DNA from: Pseudomonas sp.
GTDB taxonomy: Bacteria; Pseudomonadota; Gammaproteobacteria; Pseudomonadales; Pseudomonadaceae
DNA length: 64,000 bases
Reading direction: 5' to 3'
Assembly: GCF_017744435.1 (NCBI RefSeq)
Contig: NZ_JAGIBG010000024.1
Coordinates: 23,152-87,151, forward strand
Position numbers and translations under genes: made by a program. Below are positions 32,732 through 40,846 of this stretch, piece after piece (the first letter of the stretch is position 1; the number at the start of each line of letters is the position of its first letter). A model generated the notes under the pieces. The model saw only the letters and a program-made list of their open reading frames with translations, did not search any database and was not told the DNA's origin.

Positions 32732-33211
32732 ATGACAAACAAGACCCTGCGCATCCTGATTGCCGACGAGCACCCGCAGCAGCGCCTGCAGCTGGAAAAA
32801 CTGCTCAATGGCCTTGGCTACTACCGGATTGCCCCGGTCGATTCCTTCGAGGAGTTGCAGCGCCTGGTGCAGTGCGCCTTGCAACCGTTCAACTTGCTGC
32901 TGGGCAACATCGAGCTGGCCAGCCATGCGGGCGTCGACCTGGCACGATTCTGCCGGGTCAGCACGCAGATCCAGCATGCCCTGCTTTATCATTCGCAACA
33001 CCTGAAAGTGCCTGTCGTGCCACAGACCGAGCGCCAGGCTGTCAGCGTGAGCCTGCCACAGGTACCGGACAACGACGCGCTGCAATCCTTCATGGCGATC
33101 ATCGACAGCCCTGTGCTGGTCGGCAAGATTGCCCTGCCTTCCGGGCTGGCGGGTGGCGCGGTCCATGCGCGCAAGCCGAGGAACTTCGGCCACACCGTCT
33201 TCAGCCGTTAG
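32732..33211 (+). CDS. Receiver-like single-domain protein lacking the phospho-acceptor Asp
   Basis: A 159-residue protein. Residues 1-~120 resemble a response-regulator receiver: LRILIADEHPQQRLQLEKLL has the acidic pair (D12, E13), but the strand that should end in the phosphorylated Asp reads FNLLLGNIEL, with Asn at N59. A short basic C-terminus follows (ARKPRNFGHTVFSR); there is no DNA-binding domain. ATG 32732 is chosen because the receiver begins there; an earlier start would add unrelated sequence. It may be a pseudo-receiver that works by protein contact only. No cognate kinase gene adjoins it. The family call is moderate and the function unknown. Confidence 0.65.
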   Translation: MTNKTLRILIADEHPQQRLQLEKLLNGLGYYRIAPVDSFEELQRLVQCALQPFNLLLGNIELASHAGVDLARFCRVSTQIQHALLYHSQHLKVPVVPQTERQAVSVSLPQVPDNDALQSFMAIIDSPVLVGKIALPSGLAGGAVHARKPRNFGHTVFSR

Positions 33212-33281
33212 TGGCGTTGCTGGGGCAAGGCGGCAGGCATTTGCTATCCTCTTGCGCTTTGCCGATCTGCGGACCCTTGCC

Positions 33282-34607
33282 ATGACAGCCATCGATACCG
33301 CTCGCCCGCCCCGATTCAGCCGCGGCGACCACCGGACCCTGGGCCTGGCGGCACTGGGCGGCGCGCTGGAAATCTACGATTTCATCATCTTCGTGTTCTT
33401 TGCCCTGACCCTCAGCCAGCTGTTCTTCCCGCCGGAAATGCCCGAGTGGCTGCGCCTGCTGCAGAGCTTCGGCATCTTCGTCACTGGTTACCTGGCGCGG
33501 CCGCTGGGCGGCATCCTGATGGCGCATTTCGCCGACCACCTTGGGCGCAAACGGGTGTTCAGCCTAAGCATCCTGATGATGGCCTTGCCGTGCCTGCTGA
33601 TCGGGGTGATGCCGACCTATGCCGACATCGGCTATGCGGCCCCGCTGATCCTGCTGGCGCTGCGCATCCTGCAAGGCGCCGCTGTGGGTGGCGAAGTGCC
33701 GAGCGCGTGGACCTTCGTCGCCGAGCATGCGCCAAACGGGCGGCGTGGCTATGCACTGGGCTTCCTGCAGGCGGGTCTGACCTTTGGCTACCTGTTGGGG
33801 GCACTGACGGCGACACTGCTGGCGCAAATGTTCACGCCCCAGGAGATTCTCGATTACGCCTGGCGTTACCCATTCCTGCTCGGCGGAGTGTTTGGCGTGA
33901 TCGGCGTGTGGCTGCGCCGCTGGCTCAGCGAAACCCCGGTGTTCCTGGCCTTGCGCGAGCGTCAGGAGCAACCGGTGAAGTTTCCGCTACGGCGGGTGCT
34001 GGGCGAGCACCGTTCGGCGTTGATCCCGGCGGCACTGCTGACCTGCGTGCTGACTTCCGCAGTGGTGGTGCTGGTAGTGATTACCCCGACGGTGATGCAG
34101 CAACGCTTCGGCATGACGGCGGGGCATACCTTCGCCCTGAGCAGTGTGGGCATCGTCTTCCTCAATATCGGCTGTGTGCTGGCCGGGTTGCTGGTCGACC
34201 GCCTGGGCGCCTGGCGCGCACTGATGATCTACAGCCTGCTGCTGCCGCTGGGCATCGGTGCGCTGTATGCCAGCCTGGTGGGGCAGTGGGGCATGACCTG
34301 GCTGGCCTATGCGCTGGCTGGGCTGGCCTGCGGTGTGGTGGGTGTGGTGCCGTCGGTGATGGTCGGGCTGTTCCCGGCCGAGATCCGCGTTTCCGGGATT
34401 TCCTTCACCTACAACGTGGCTTACGCGCTGTGGGCCAGTACCACGCCGCTGGCGTTGATTGCACTGATGCCCTGGAGCCCGTGGGTGTGTGTCGGCTTCT
34501 GCCTGATCATGGGCACGGTGGGGCTGCTGACCGCCTTGTATTTCGGGCGTCGTGAACCGTTGGCATTTTCCGCCGAGCCGATGCCGATCATGTGTGCTGA
34601 CAAGTAG
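33282..34607 (+). CDS. MFS transporter, metabolite:H+ symporter (MHS) family
   Basis: A 441-residue inner-membrane permease with about twelve hydrophobic helices. MHS-type hallmarks: ALGGALEIYDFIIFVFF in helix 1, the loop motif FADHLGRKRVFSLSI, and RILQGAAVGGEVPSAWTFVAEHAP before helix 5. It should import an organic acid or a related solute with protons. ATG 33282 gives the normal family N-terminus. It stands alone before a strong terminator; no catabolic gene adjoins it, so the substrate cannot be named. Confidence 0.88.
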   Translation: MTAIDTARPPRFSRGDHRTLGLAALGGALEIYDFIIFVFFALTLSQLFFPPEMPEWLRLLQSFGIFVTGYLARPLGGILMAHFADHLGRKRVFSLSILMMALPCLLIGVMPTYADIGYAAPLILLALRILQGAAVGGEVPSAWTFVAEHAPNGRRGYALGFLQAGLTFGYLLGALTATLLAQMFTPQEILDYAWRYPFLLGGVFGVIGVWLRRWLSETPVFLALRERQEQPVKFPLRRVLGEHRSALIPAALLTCVLTSAVVVLVVITPTVMQQRFGMTAGHTFALSSVGIVFLNIGCVLAGLLVDRLGAWRALMIYSLLLPLGIGALYASLVGQWGMTWLAYALAGLACGVVGVVPSVMVGLFPAEIRVSGISFTYNVAYALWASTTPLALIALMPWSPWVCVGFCLIMGTVGLLTALYFGRREPLAFSAEPMPIMCADK

Positions 34608-34620
34608 CAGCAGCCGATGC

Positions 34621-34658
34621 AAAAAAAGCCCCCGGTTCTCACGAGCCGGGGGCTTTTT
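34621..34658. terminator. Bidirectional intrinsic terminator
   Basis: A-run, GCCCCCGG stem, ten-base loop, CCGGGGGC, T-run. It lies between the convergent MHS transporter and ETF-QO genes and can serve both. Confidence 0.9.
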
Positions 34659-34679
34659 GTTGCTGCAAGGGCAGTGGCC

Positions 34680-36344
34680 TTACATGTTCGGGTAGTTCGG
34701 CCCGCCAGCGCCTTCAGGGGTGACCCAGGTGATGTTCTGGGCCGGGTCCTTGATGTCGCAGGTCTTGCAGTGCACGCAGTTCTGCGCGTTGATCTGGAAG
34801 CGCTTGCTGCCATCTTCCTGGCTGACCACTTCGTACACGCCCGCCGGGCAGTAGCGCTGGGCCGGTTCGTCGTACAGCGGCAGGTTGCTGGCGATCGGCA
34901 CGTTCGGGTCGGTCAGCTTCAGGTGGCAGGGTTGTTCCTCTTCGTGGTTGGTGCTGGAGAGGAATACCGAGCTGAGCTTGTCGAAGCTGAGCTTGCCGTC
35001 CGGTTTCGGGTAGTCGATCTTCTTCGACTCGGCGGCGAGCTTGAGGCAGGCGTAGTCCGGCTTGGTGTCGTGCAGGGTGAACGGCAGCTTGCCGTTGAAC
35101 CAGTTCTGGTCGACATAGTTGAAGGCACCGCCGAGCAGCGGGCCGAACTTGTGCAGTGCCGGGCCGAAGTTACGGCTGGCGAACAGTTCTTCGTACAGCC
35201 AGCTGGCCTTGAACGCGCTGACGTAGCCGTCGAGCAGGTCGCCACCCTCGCGGCCGGCAGCCAGTGCGTCAGCCACTGCCTCGGCAGCGAGCATGCCGGA
35301 TTTCATCGCGGTGTGGCTGCCCTTGATCTTCGAGAAGTTCAGGGTGCCGAGGTCGCAACCGATCAGCGCGCCGCCGTTGAAGACCATTTTCGGCAGCGAG
35401 TTCAGGCCGCCTTTGCAGATGGCACGGGCACCGTAGCTGATGCGCTTGCCGCCTTCGAGGTACTGGCTCATCACCGGGTGGTGCTTGAGGCGCTGGAACT
35501 CGTCGAACGGCGACAGGTACGGGTTGGCGTAGGAAAGGTCGACAATCAGGCCGACCACCACCTGGTTGTTTTCCAGGTGATAGAGGAACGAACCGCCGGT
35601 GTTGTCCTTGCTGGTCACGTCCAGCGGCCAGCCAGCGGTGTGCACCACCAGGCCCTGCTCGTGCTTGGCTGGGTCGATTTCCCAGATTTCCTTCAGGCCG
35701 ATGCCGTAGTGCTGGACGTCGGCTTCGCTGTCGAGGTTGAAGCGCTTGATCAGTTGCTTGCCGATATGGCCGCGGCAGCCTTCGGCGAACAGGGTGTACT
35801 TGGCGCGCAGTTCCATGCCCGGGGTATACAGGCCGTCTTTCGGATTGCCTTCGCGGTCGACACCCAGGTCACCGGTGACGATGCCGCGGACCACGCCGTT
35901 TTCGTCGAACAGCGCTTCCTGGGCGGCGAAGCCCGGGTAGATTTCCACACCCAGGTTTTCGGCCTGCTGGGCCAGCCAGCGGCACAGGTTGCCCAGGGAG
36001 ATGATGTAGTTGCCGTGGTTGTGCATGGTCTTGGGCACGAACAGGTCGGGGACCTTGGTCGAGCTGTCGGCACTTTTCAGCACATAGATGTCGTCGCGCT
36101 TCACTTCGGTGTTGAGCGGCGCGCCGAGTTCTTTCCAGTCGGGGAACAGCTCGTTCAGGGCGCGGGGTTCGAACACCGCACCGGAGAGAATATGAGCACC
36201 TACTTCGGAGCCTTTTTCCACCACGCAGACGCTGATCTCGCTACCGGCTTCGGCGGCCTTCTGCTTCAGGCGGCAGGCGGCGGACAGGCCCGCAGGGCCT
36301 GCGCCGACGATGACCACGTCGAATTCCATGTATTCGCGTTCCAC
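34680..36344 (-). CDS. Electron transfer flavoprotein-ubiquinone oxidoreductase
   Basis: A 554-residue protein that passes electrons from reduced ETF (fatty-acid and amino-acid oxidation) to ubiquinone at the inner membrane. FAD site DVVIVGAGPAGLSAACRL lies at the N-terminus, FAEGCRGHIGKQLI mid-protein, and the C-terminal 4Fe-4S cluster is built by NCVHCKTCDIKDPAQNI. Start is GTG 36344, which follows AGGAGA at a good distance; the frame is open seven codons further. Length equals the bacterial family norm. It is divergent from etfBA, its electron donor, with a PsrA-like palindrome between them. Confidence 0.92.
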   Translation of the reverse strand: MEREYMEFDVVIVGAGPAGLSAACRLKQKAAEAGSEISVCVVEKGSEVGAHILSGAVFEPRALNELFPDWKELGAPLNTEVKRDDIYVLKSADSSTKVPDLFVPKTMHNHGNYIISLGNLCRWLAQQAENLGVEIYPGFAAQEALFDENGVVRGIVTGDLGVDREGNPKDGLYTPGMELRAKYTLFAEGCRGHIGKQLIKRFNLDSEADVQHYGIGLKEIWEIDPAKHEQGLVVHTAGWPLDVTSKDNTGGSFLYHLENNQVVVGLIVDLSYANPYLSPFDEFQRLKHHPVMSQYLEGGKRISYGARAICKGGLNSLPKMVFNGGALIGCDLGTLNFSKIKGSHTAMKSGMLAAEAVADALAAGREGGDLLDGYVSAFKASWLYEELFASRNFGPALHKFGPLLGGAFNYVDQNWFNGKLPFTLHDTKPDYACLKLAAESKKIDYPKPDGKLSFDKLSSVFLSSTNHEEEQPCHLKLTDPNVPIASNLPLYDEPAQRYCPAGVYEVVSQEDGSKRFQINAQNCVHCKTCDIKDPAQNITWVTPEGAGGPNYPNM

Positions 36345-36893
36345 AGGTTCTCTCCTACTCATCAAGGCTCGTGCTGTTGCTTTGTCTTATGGGTGCTTGC
36401 GTGCAGCGGCGCTTCGCTGGCGCGAAACTGTAGCTACGCAATGGGCGGACTACACCGTTTTGTCTTGGCGCGCATTATATCTACACCACTTGGCGGGTCC
36501 AATACAAACGTTTGTTTGAATTTGCCGGAGCCCAGTAAAATCACTGGAACGCGGCTGGAAGGTGACCGATTTGCCGTATTGACCGGATTGGGTGTTGCGG
36601 TCAAGATACGAGCGGTTTTACGTTCGCCGTAGGCTTGCAGCCGGGCGCAGGTACACCTCTAAAGACCAGGTTTGGAGCAGGGTTTTCGGTATAAGAACCG
36701 ATTTGTAGTGGAGTCTACACGCCACGACAGAAAATGACCCGTGGGTATTTGCCGCAACAGTCGCAACAAGACTGTTCGGTCACCATGAAGTTTGCCCCTC
36801 CCGGTACGTTTTCAGAGGTGCCCTTGTACCCACGCGCATCGCCGGGCATGGCCCCAGGCGACTATCTATTCACCGGAGAGTAACGAGGAATCC
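36345..36893. promoter_or_regulatory. Divergent control region, ETF-QO / etfBA, with PsrA-like site
   Basis: About 550 bases with no gene. CAAAC-GTTT-GTTTG at 36505-36518 fits the PsrA consensus [C/G]AAAC-N2-4-GTTTG[C/G], the operator of a long-chain fatty-acid-responsive TetR-type repressor. It lies ~160 bases from the ETF-QO start and ~375 from etfB. Control of ETF genes by fatty acids would be logical. The rest of the stretch shows nothing I can name. Confidence 0.5.
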
Positions 36894-37643
36894 ATGAAGG
36901 TTCTTGTAGCTGTCAAACGAGTGGTCGACTACAACGTCAAGGTTCGCGTCAAGGCGGACAACTCCGGCGTCGACCTTGCTAACGTCAAGATGTCCATGAA
37001 CCCCTTCTGCGAAATCGCCGTGGAAGAAGCCGTACGCCTTAAGGAAAAGGGCGTCGCGACCGAGATCGTCGTGGTCTCCGTCGGCCCGACCACTGCTCAG
37101 GAGCAGTTGCGTACTGCCCTGGCCCTGGGTGCCGACCGCGCCATCCTGGTCGAAGCCGCTGACGAGCTGAATTCCCTGGCCGTGGCCAAGGCACTGAAAG
37201 CCGTTGTCGACAAGGAGCAGCCGCAACTGGTGATCCTCGGCAAGCAGGCCATCGACAGTGACAACAACCAGACCGGCCAGATGCTGGCCGCGCTGACCGG
37301 CTTCGCCCAGGGCACCTTCGCCTCCAAGGTCGAAGTCGCTGGCGACAAGCTGAACGTCACCCGTGAAATCGACGGCGGCCTGCAGACCGTTTCGCTGAAC
37401 CTGCCGGCCATCGTTACCACCGACCTGCGCCTGAACGAGCCACGCTACGCGTCGCTGCCGAACATCATGAAGGCCAAGAAGAAGCCGCTGGAAACCGTTA
37501 CTCCAGACGCGCTGGGCGTTTCCCTCGCCTCCACCAACAAGACCCTGAAAGTCGAAGCCCCGGCTGCCCGCAGCGCTGGCATCAAGGTCAAATCGGTGGC
37601 CGAACTGGTCGAGAAGCTGAAGAACGAAGCGAAGGTAATCTAA
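36894..37643 (+). CDS. etfB: Electron transfer flavoprotein beta subunit
   Basis: A 249-residue ETF small subunit. N-terminal KVLVAVKRVVDYNVKVRVK and the AMP-binding segment LILGKQAIDSDNNQTGQMLA are characteristic. It forms a heterodimer with EtfA, accepts electrons from acyl-CoA and other dehydrogenases and delivers them to ETF-QO encoded divergently. ATG 36894 follows an AACGAGGAA ribosome site; earlier in-frame codons are not part of the family N-terminus. The stop directly abuts the etfA ATG. Confidence 0.95.
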   Translation: MKVLVAVKRVVDYNVKVRVKADNSGVDLANVKMSMNPFCEIAVEEAVRLKEKGVATEIVVVSVGPTTAQEQLRTALALGADRAILVEAADELNSLAVAKALKAVVDKEQPQLVILGKQAIDSDNNQTGQMLAALTGFAQGTFASKVEVAGDKLNVTREIDGGLQTVSLNLPAIVTTDLRLNEPRYASLPNIMKAKKKPLETVTPDALGVSLASTNKTLKVEAPAARSAGIKVKSVAELVEKLKNEAKVI

Positions 37644-38573
37644 ATGACTATCCTGGTTGTCGCTGAACACGAAAACGGTGCCGTAGCCCCGGCCACCCTG
37701 AACACTGTCGCCGCTGCCGCCAAGATCGGTGGTGATGTGCACGTGCTGGTCGCTGGCCAGAACGTCGGTGGCGTTGCCGAAGCCGCTGCCAAGATCGCTG
37801 GCGTGGCCAAGGTACTGGTTGCCGATAACGCAGCCTACGCCCACGCATTGCCGGAAAACGTCGCGCCGCTGCTCGTCGAGCTGGCCAAGGGTTACAGCCA
37901 CGTGCTGGCCCCGGCCACTACCAACGGCAAGAACATCCTGCCGCGCGTTGCCGCGCTGCTGGACGTCGACCAGATCTCCGAGATCATCTCGGTTGAATCG
38001 GCCGATACCTTCAAGCGCCCGATCTACGCCGGTAACGCCATTGCCACCGTGCAATCGAGCGCTGCGATCAAGGTCATCACCGTGCGTACCACAGGCTTCG
38101 ACGCCGTGGCCGCCGAAGGTGGCTCGGCTGCCGTCGAAGCGGTGGCTGCTGCGCACAACGCTGGTATCTCTGCCTTCGTGGGCGAAGAGCTGGCCAAGTC
38201 CGACCGCCCAGAGCTTACCGCTGCCAAGATCGTCGTTTCCGGCGGCCGTGGCATGGGCAACGGTGACAACTTCAAGCACCTGTACAGCCTGGCCGACAAG
38301 CTCGGCGCTGCCGTCGGTGCCTCGCGCGCCGCAGTCGATGCCGGCTTCGTGCCGAACGACATGCAGGTCGGCCAGACCGGCAAGATCGTCGCGCCGCAGC
38401 TGTACATCGCCGTCGGTATCTCCGGCGCAATCCAGCACCTGGCCGGCATGAAGGATTCCAAGGTGATCGTCGCGATCAACAAGGATGAAGAAGCGCCGAT
38501 CTTCCAGGTGGCCGATTACGGCCTGGTCGCCGACCTGTTCGAAGCCGTTCCGGAGCTGGAAAAGCTGGTCTGA
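37644..38573 (+). CDS. etfA: Electron transfer flavoprotein alpha subunit
   Basis: A 309-residue ETF large subunit. The C-terminal half binds FAD: VVSGGRGMGNGDNFK, GASRAAVDAGFVPNDMQVGQTGK and LYIAVGISGAIQHLAGM are all intact. The N-terminal half contacts EtfB. The start codon immediately follows the etfB stop, and a strong terminator closes the two-gene operon. Confidence 0.95.
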   Translation: MTILVVAEHENGAVAPATLNTVAAAAKIGGDVHVLVAGQNVGGVAEAAAKIAGVAKVLVADNAAYAHALPENVAPLLVELAKGYSHVLAPATTNGKNILPRVAALLDVDQISEIISVESADTFKRPIYAGNAIATVQSSAAIKVITVRTTGFDAVAAEGGSAAVEAVAAAHNAGISAFVGEELAKSDRPELTAAKIVVSGGRGMGNGDNFKHLYSLADKLGAAVGASRAAVDAGFVPNDMQVGQTGKIVAPQLYIAVGISGAIQHLAGMKDSKVIVAINKDEEAPIFQVADYGLVADLFEAVPELEKLV

Positions 38574-38596
38574 TCCGCCTGCTTCACTTATAAAGA

Positions 38597-38630
38597 AGCC
38601 CGGCCCTCGCACTGAGGGCCGGGCTTTTTT
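38597..38630 (+). terminator. Intrinsic terminator after etfA
   Basis: AGCCCGGCCCTC and GAGGGCCGGGCT form a 12-bp stem with a five-base loop followed by a T-run. Confidence 0.92.
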
Positions 38631-38652
38631 GTTGCCGGGCAAGGAGTGAAGG

Positions 38653-39474
38653 ATGGTGTTGCGCGAAGCGGGCAGGGTGCTGGCATGCATGGTGGCGCTG
38701 CTGTCGCCGGTGGTGATGGCGGCAGGCAAGTGCGAACGGTTGGTGGCAACTGGCAGCCCAGATGCACCACCGTATTCCTGGCAAGACCCGAGCGACCCGA
38801 AGCACCTGATCGGCGCCAATGTCGACCTGCTGCGCCAGGTGCTCGGCGAGCTGGGGGTGAAAGTCGAGGTGCTCAGTGCCGGTCGGCGCGATCAGGCGCT
38901 GGAGGAAGTGCGCAGTGGGCGCATGGACCTGCTGCTCGATACCCCCATGCAAGTGGAGCAGCTGACGGCGCTGGACTACATTCACCCGCCCTTGCAGCTC
39001 AATGAATACCTGGTCTGGACACGCCATGACGCCACGCTGGAGTTCGAAGGCCCGGCCGACCTGGCCAAGTACCAGGGCGGCCTGTCCGAGCGTGCGCGCC
39101 TGACCCCGGCGTTCACCGCCTTCGCCAAAGCCCATCTGAATCTGGTGCCGGCGCAGAACCTCACTCAGGCCTTCCAGAAACTGGTACTGGGCCAGGTCGA
39201 TTATGTATTGGCCGGGCGCTACTCGGGCATGGCCATGACCCAGAGCCTGGGCATGAGCAATAACCTCATCGCCCGCGGCTTGCCGGTGGACCGCCCTGGC
39301 CTGTACCTGGCGGTGTCGCACAATTCCGCCTGCAATGACGCGTGGTTGCGTGGGCAATTGGCGAAAAAGCTGACAGAATTGCCGATCTCCGGTGCGTCCG
39401 AAGCCGTGCTGCAACGTAATGTCGAGCGTTGGAAAGCGCAGATGCAAGTGCAGGCGGACGCCCCAAAACATTAG
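38653..39474 (+). CDS. Periplasmic substrate-binding protein (SBP family 3-like)
   Basis: A 273-residue secreted protein with a signal peptide cut near VMA. The fold signature resembles polar amino-acid binding proteins: APPYSWQD, GANVDLLRQVLGELGVKVEVL, GRMDLLLDTPM. No ABC permease or ATPase gene adjoins it, so it may act as an orphan binder or enzyme-like solute sensor. The next gene starts nine bases downstream. Such orphan proteins are common in Pseudomonas and the ligand is unknown. Confidence 0.75.
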   Translation: MVLREAGRVLACMVALLSPVVMAAGKCERLVATGSPDAPPYSWQDPSDPKHLIGANVDLLRQVLGELGVKVEVLSAGRRDQALEEVRSGRMDLLLDTPMQVEQLTALDYIHPPLQLNEYLVWTRHDATLEFEGPADLAKYQGGLSERARLTPAFTAFAKAHLNLVPAQNLTQAFQKLVLGQVDYVLAGRYSGMAMTQSLGMSNNLIARGLPVDRPGLYLAVSHNSACNDAWLRGQLAKKLTELPISGASEAVLQRNVERWKAQMQVQADAPKH

Positions 39475-39483
39475 GAAGAGTGC

Positions 39484-39837
39484 GTGAGAACCCAATCCCT
39501 GATCCTAGCCGTGGCCATGCTCGGCCTGGCCGGCTGCGCCAATGACCCGGCGCCCAATGAGCAGATGCGAATTTCCGAGCAGGCGCTGGAGCAGGCCAAG
39601 GCAGTCGGTGCCACCGACCAGGTCGAGGCGCTGAAGCTGGCCGAAGACAAGTTCGCCCGGGCCAAGACCAACATGCTGACCGAGGACTACCGTGACGCAC
39701 GCATGCGTGCCGAACAGGCCGAGCTGGACGCCCGCCTGGCCGAGGCGCAGGTGCTGAACCAGAAGAGCGATGAGCAGCTTCAGTTGCTGCAAACGCGGGT
39801 CAAGCGCTTGCGCAAGCAGCTGGAGGCGCAGCCATGA
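39484..39837 (+). CDS. DUF4398-type small lipoprotein
   Basis: A 117-residue lipoprotein; lipobox LAGC at ~14-17. The mature part is a highly charged, Ala/Glu-rich helical region (EQALEQAKAVGATDQVEALKLA and RAEQAELDARLAEAQVL), probably coiled coil, as in DUF4398 proteins. Start is GTG 39484, after AGGAAGA. The stop overlaps the OmpA-family gene by four bases. The pair probably forms an envelope-peptidoglycan linking unit. Confidence 0.75.
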   Translation: MRTQSLILAVAMLGLAGCANDPAPNEQMRISEQALEQAKAVGATDQVEALKLAEDKFARAKTNMLTEDYRDARMRAEQAELDARLAEAQVLNQKSDEQLQLLQTRVKRLRKQLEAQP

Positions 39838-40646
39838 TGCGCCTGAATGCGAAAACCGCGCTGGCACTGCTGGTGCTGACGGCCGGCTTGCAGGGTTGTG
39901 CCAGCCAGCGCAGTTCGGCGGCGCTGGATGACGCGACCGTTGCCTTCCAGAAGGTCAAGGACGATGCCGACGTGCTGCGCAGCGCCCCGCGTGACGTAGT
40001 CCGTGCCGGTGAGTCGCTGTCGCGCGCCGAGCGCCTTTCCGGCTACATCGGCACGGGCAGCGACGTGCGTCATTATGCCTACCTGAGCCAGCGCTACAGC
40101 GAGATCGCCAGCGAGCACGCCAAGCTGGCGCTGAGCGAGGAGCGTCGGGCCAAGCTCGACCTTGAACGCCAGCGTCTGCAGTTGGCCTTGCGCGAGGCCA
40201 AGCTGGCCAGTGTGCAGCAGCAGGGCAAATGGGTGGAGAACCAGATTGCCGCATTGGCCTCGGAGCAGGCCGACCGAGGCTTGGTGATGACCCTGAGTGA
40301 CGTGCTGTTCGACACCGGCAGTGCCGACCTGAAGAACTCGGCCAGCCGCACTGTGCTCAAGCTGGTGCAGTTCCTCCAGCTCAATCCGCGTCGTGTGGTG
40401 CGGATCGAGGGCTATACCGACAGCACCGGTACGCCAGAAGACAACCTCAAGCTGTCGCGCGATCGCGCCCAGTCGGTGGCTGACATGCTGGTTGACCTGG
40501 GGATCGATGAAAAGCGCCTGCAGGTCGAAGGCTATGGCGACCAGTACCCGATCGAGGCCAATGCTTCGGAGCGGGGCAGGGCGCAGAATCGCCGGGTGGA
40601 AATCGTGTTCTCCGACGACAAGGGTCGACTCGCGCCAGCGCGCTGA
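39834..40646 (+). CDS. OmpA-family lipoprotein with N-terminal helical domain
   Basis: A 270-residue lipoprotein (lipobox LQGC near residue 22). The middle is helical and DUF4398-like, matching the preceding gene. The C-terminal ~115 residues form an OmpA peptidoglycan-binding domain: DVLFDTGSADLKNSA, VRIEGYTDSTGTPEDNLKLS and a GRAQNRRVEI end with the diaminopimelate-binding Asp and Arg. It tethers the outer membrane to peptidoglycan. ATG overlaps the previous stop, so translation is coupled. Confidence 0.85.
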   Translation: MMRLNAKTALALLVLTAGLQGCASQRSSAALDDATVAFQKVKDDADVLRSAPRDVVRAGESLSRAERLSGYIGTGSDVRHYAYLSQRYSEIASEHAKLALSEERRAKLDLERQRLQLALREAKLASVQQQGKWVENQIAALASEQADRGLVMTLSDVLFDTGSADLKNSASRTVLKLVQFLQLNPRRVVRIEGYTDSTGTPEDNLKLSRDRAQSVADMLVDLGIDEKRLQVEGYGDQYPIEANASERGRAQNRRVEIVFSDDKGRLAPAR

Positions 40647-40659
40647 TCACCTTGAAAAA

Positions 40660-40686
40660 GGGGGCCGCTTTTCAGCCCCCAGTTTT
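40660..40686 (+). terminator. Possible intrinsic terminator after the OmpA-family gene
   Basis: GGGGGC and GCCCCC flank a nine-base loop, followed by AGTTTTC. The T-run is short. Confidence 0.55.
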
Positions 40687-40846
40687 CATCGGCATCGCAC
40701 GGATTAGTCGTTTTGACAGGTGTCACGCAACGGTATTGTTGACTACTTAGCCATCTGTCCCAGTACACTTTGCAACTGTTACGGTATGCTCTACCGTCAG
40801 TGAGTCGTACAAGAATAACGAGCCGCCTGCGCGTCGAGATACCGCC

